DNA of 64,000 nt. Source: Mucinivorans hirudinis (GTDB lineage Bacteria > Bacteroidota > Bacteroidia > Bacteroidales > Rikenellaceae). Below are positions 63,628 through 64,000 of the stretch, one piece after another. The notes under the pieces were generated by a model. The model was not told where the DNA came from, made no database searches, and was given only the letters and a program-made list of their open reading frames with translations. The DNA is taken from positions 2,946,798 to 3,010,797 of the forward strand of contig HG934468.1 in assembly GCA_000723505.1 (NCBI GenBank), given 5' to 3'. The stretch's first letter is position 1. Every line of letters starts with the position of its first letter. A program made the position numbers and the translations under genes.

Positions 63628-64000
63628 CATTACTGACCGACAAAAAAGTTGAGAAAAAAAGAGAGGGGTAATCCCCTTTGAAGAGAATTACCCCGATAGT
63701 TGTAATTTTGTAAGTGCAAACAATACAAGATTCAACTATGGGCAAAGATAGTTATAAAAATTTAGTCGGTCAGCCGATTTTCAAACAGATTGTAGATTTT
63801 CTGCCAAGAGCGAAGTTTGACCTGTTAGTTCACCGTCACAAATCGGATAGGTACTACAAACGATTTCGCTCGTGGGAGCAGTTGATAACTTTGCTCTTTG
63901 GGGTCTTTAGCAGGTGTGATTCTGTGGGCGAGATTGCAGCAGCAATGCAGGGCTTGCAAGGCAAGTTGAGCTATTTGGGGCTAGATAAATCGCCCGCCAA
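63628..64000 (+). mobile_element. IS4-family insertion sequence, copy 2 (runs off the window)
   Basis: Starts CATTACTGACCGAC at 63628, identical to the outer end of copy 1, and includes the same GGGGTAAT...ATTACCCC hairpin (63665-63694). Orientation is opposite to copy 1 at 30299-31753. Confidence 0.92.
63738..64000 (+). CDS. IS4-family transposase, N-terminal part (window edge)
   Basis: From ATG 63738: MGKDSYKNLVGQPIFKQIVD, continuing RAKFDLLVHRHKSDRYYKRF and SWEQLITLLFGVFSRCDSVG to the end of the window. Same protein as 30405-31643 apart from Ile for Val near residue 19. Only the DUF4372-type N-terminal domain is inside the window; the DDE domain is beyond it. Confidence 0.92.
   Translation, partial: MGKDSYKNLVGQPIFKQIVDFLPRAKFDLLVHRHKSDRYYKRFRSWEQLITLLFGVFSRCDSVGEIAAAMQGLQGKLSYLGLDKSPA

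Overview
The window looks like a chromosome segment of a member of the Bacteroidales (phylum Bacteroidota). Many genes are preceded by the -33 TTTG / -7 TAnnTTTG promoter type of that phylum rather than Shine-Dalgarno sites. The housekeeping genes (rimP-nusA-infB, gyrA, carA, a GGGtGRT protein gene) and the IS content fit an IS-rich genome, perhaps of the Rikenellaceae; that family assignment is a guess.

1-10446 is a core translation/transcription block: the end of rbfA, a U32-family gene, then rimP-nusA-infB. Between the U32 gene and rimP sits a four-gene secreted-protein cassette (small Cys-rich peptide, secreted protein, lipoprotein beta-propeller, DUF1573 protein). It is bracketed by a duplicated piece of the U32 3' end. 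The peptide gene needs a -1 shift on a classic slippery heptamer.

10447-41853 is a mosaic accessory region broken up by insertion sequences. It holds two leftward clusters (HU-like, RNase H-like, MutS domain I-like and unknown small proteins), an IS-truncated type I restriction gene followed by an AddB/AddA-like nuclease-helicase pair, a tyrosine recombinase, and a T4-phage-like recombination module (gp32-like SSB, gp47/SbcD, gp46/SbcC, HNH-type protein). Elements recognised: ISL3 family (8-bp target duplication), IS1634 family (two full copies in inverted orientation, one truncated copy, one solo end, all full insertions at TTAG), IS3 family, IS4 family (9-bp duplication), and an IS110 > IS5 > IS1634 nest.

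41918-51336 carries a polysaccharide flippase gene with a 28-bp inverted repeat around a sigma70-like promoter just upstream (candidate phase switch), then a Cus-type copper/silver RND efflux operon (cusA-cusC-cusB order of transcription) and a non-coding stretch full of relics.

51337-62931 is core metabolism again: NAD synthetase with a shortened, apparently dead glutaminase domain, a VanX-like dipeptidase, an M20 peptidase, a YugP-type membrane metallopeptidase, carA, the Fe-S scaffold/GGGtGRT pair, a TPR protein and gyrA. The window ends in an IS5-family element interrupted by a second IS4 copy. No tRNA, rRNA or CRISPR array was recognised.
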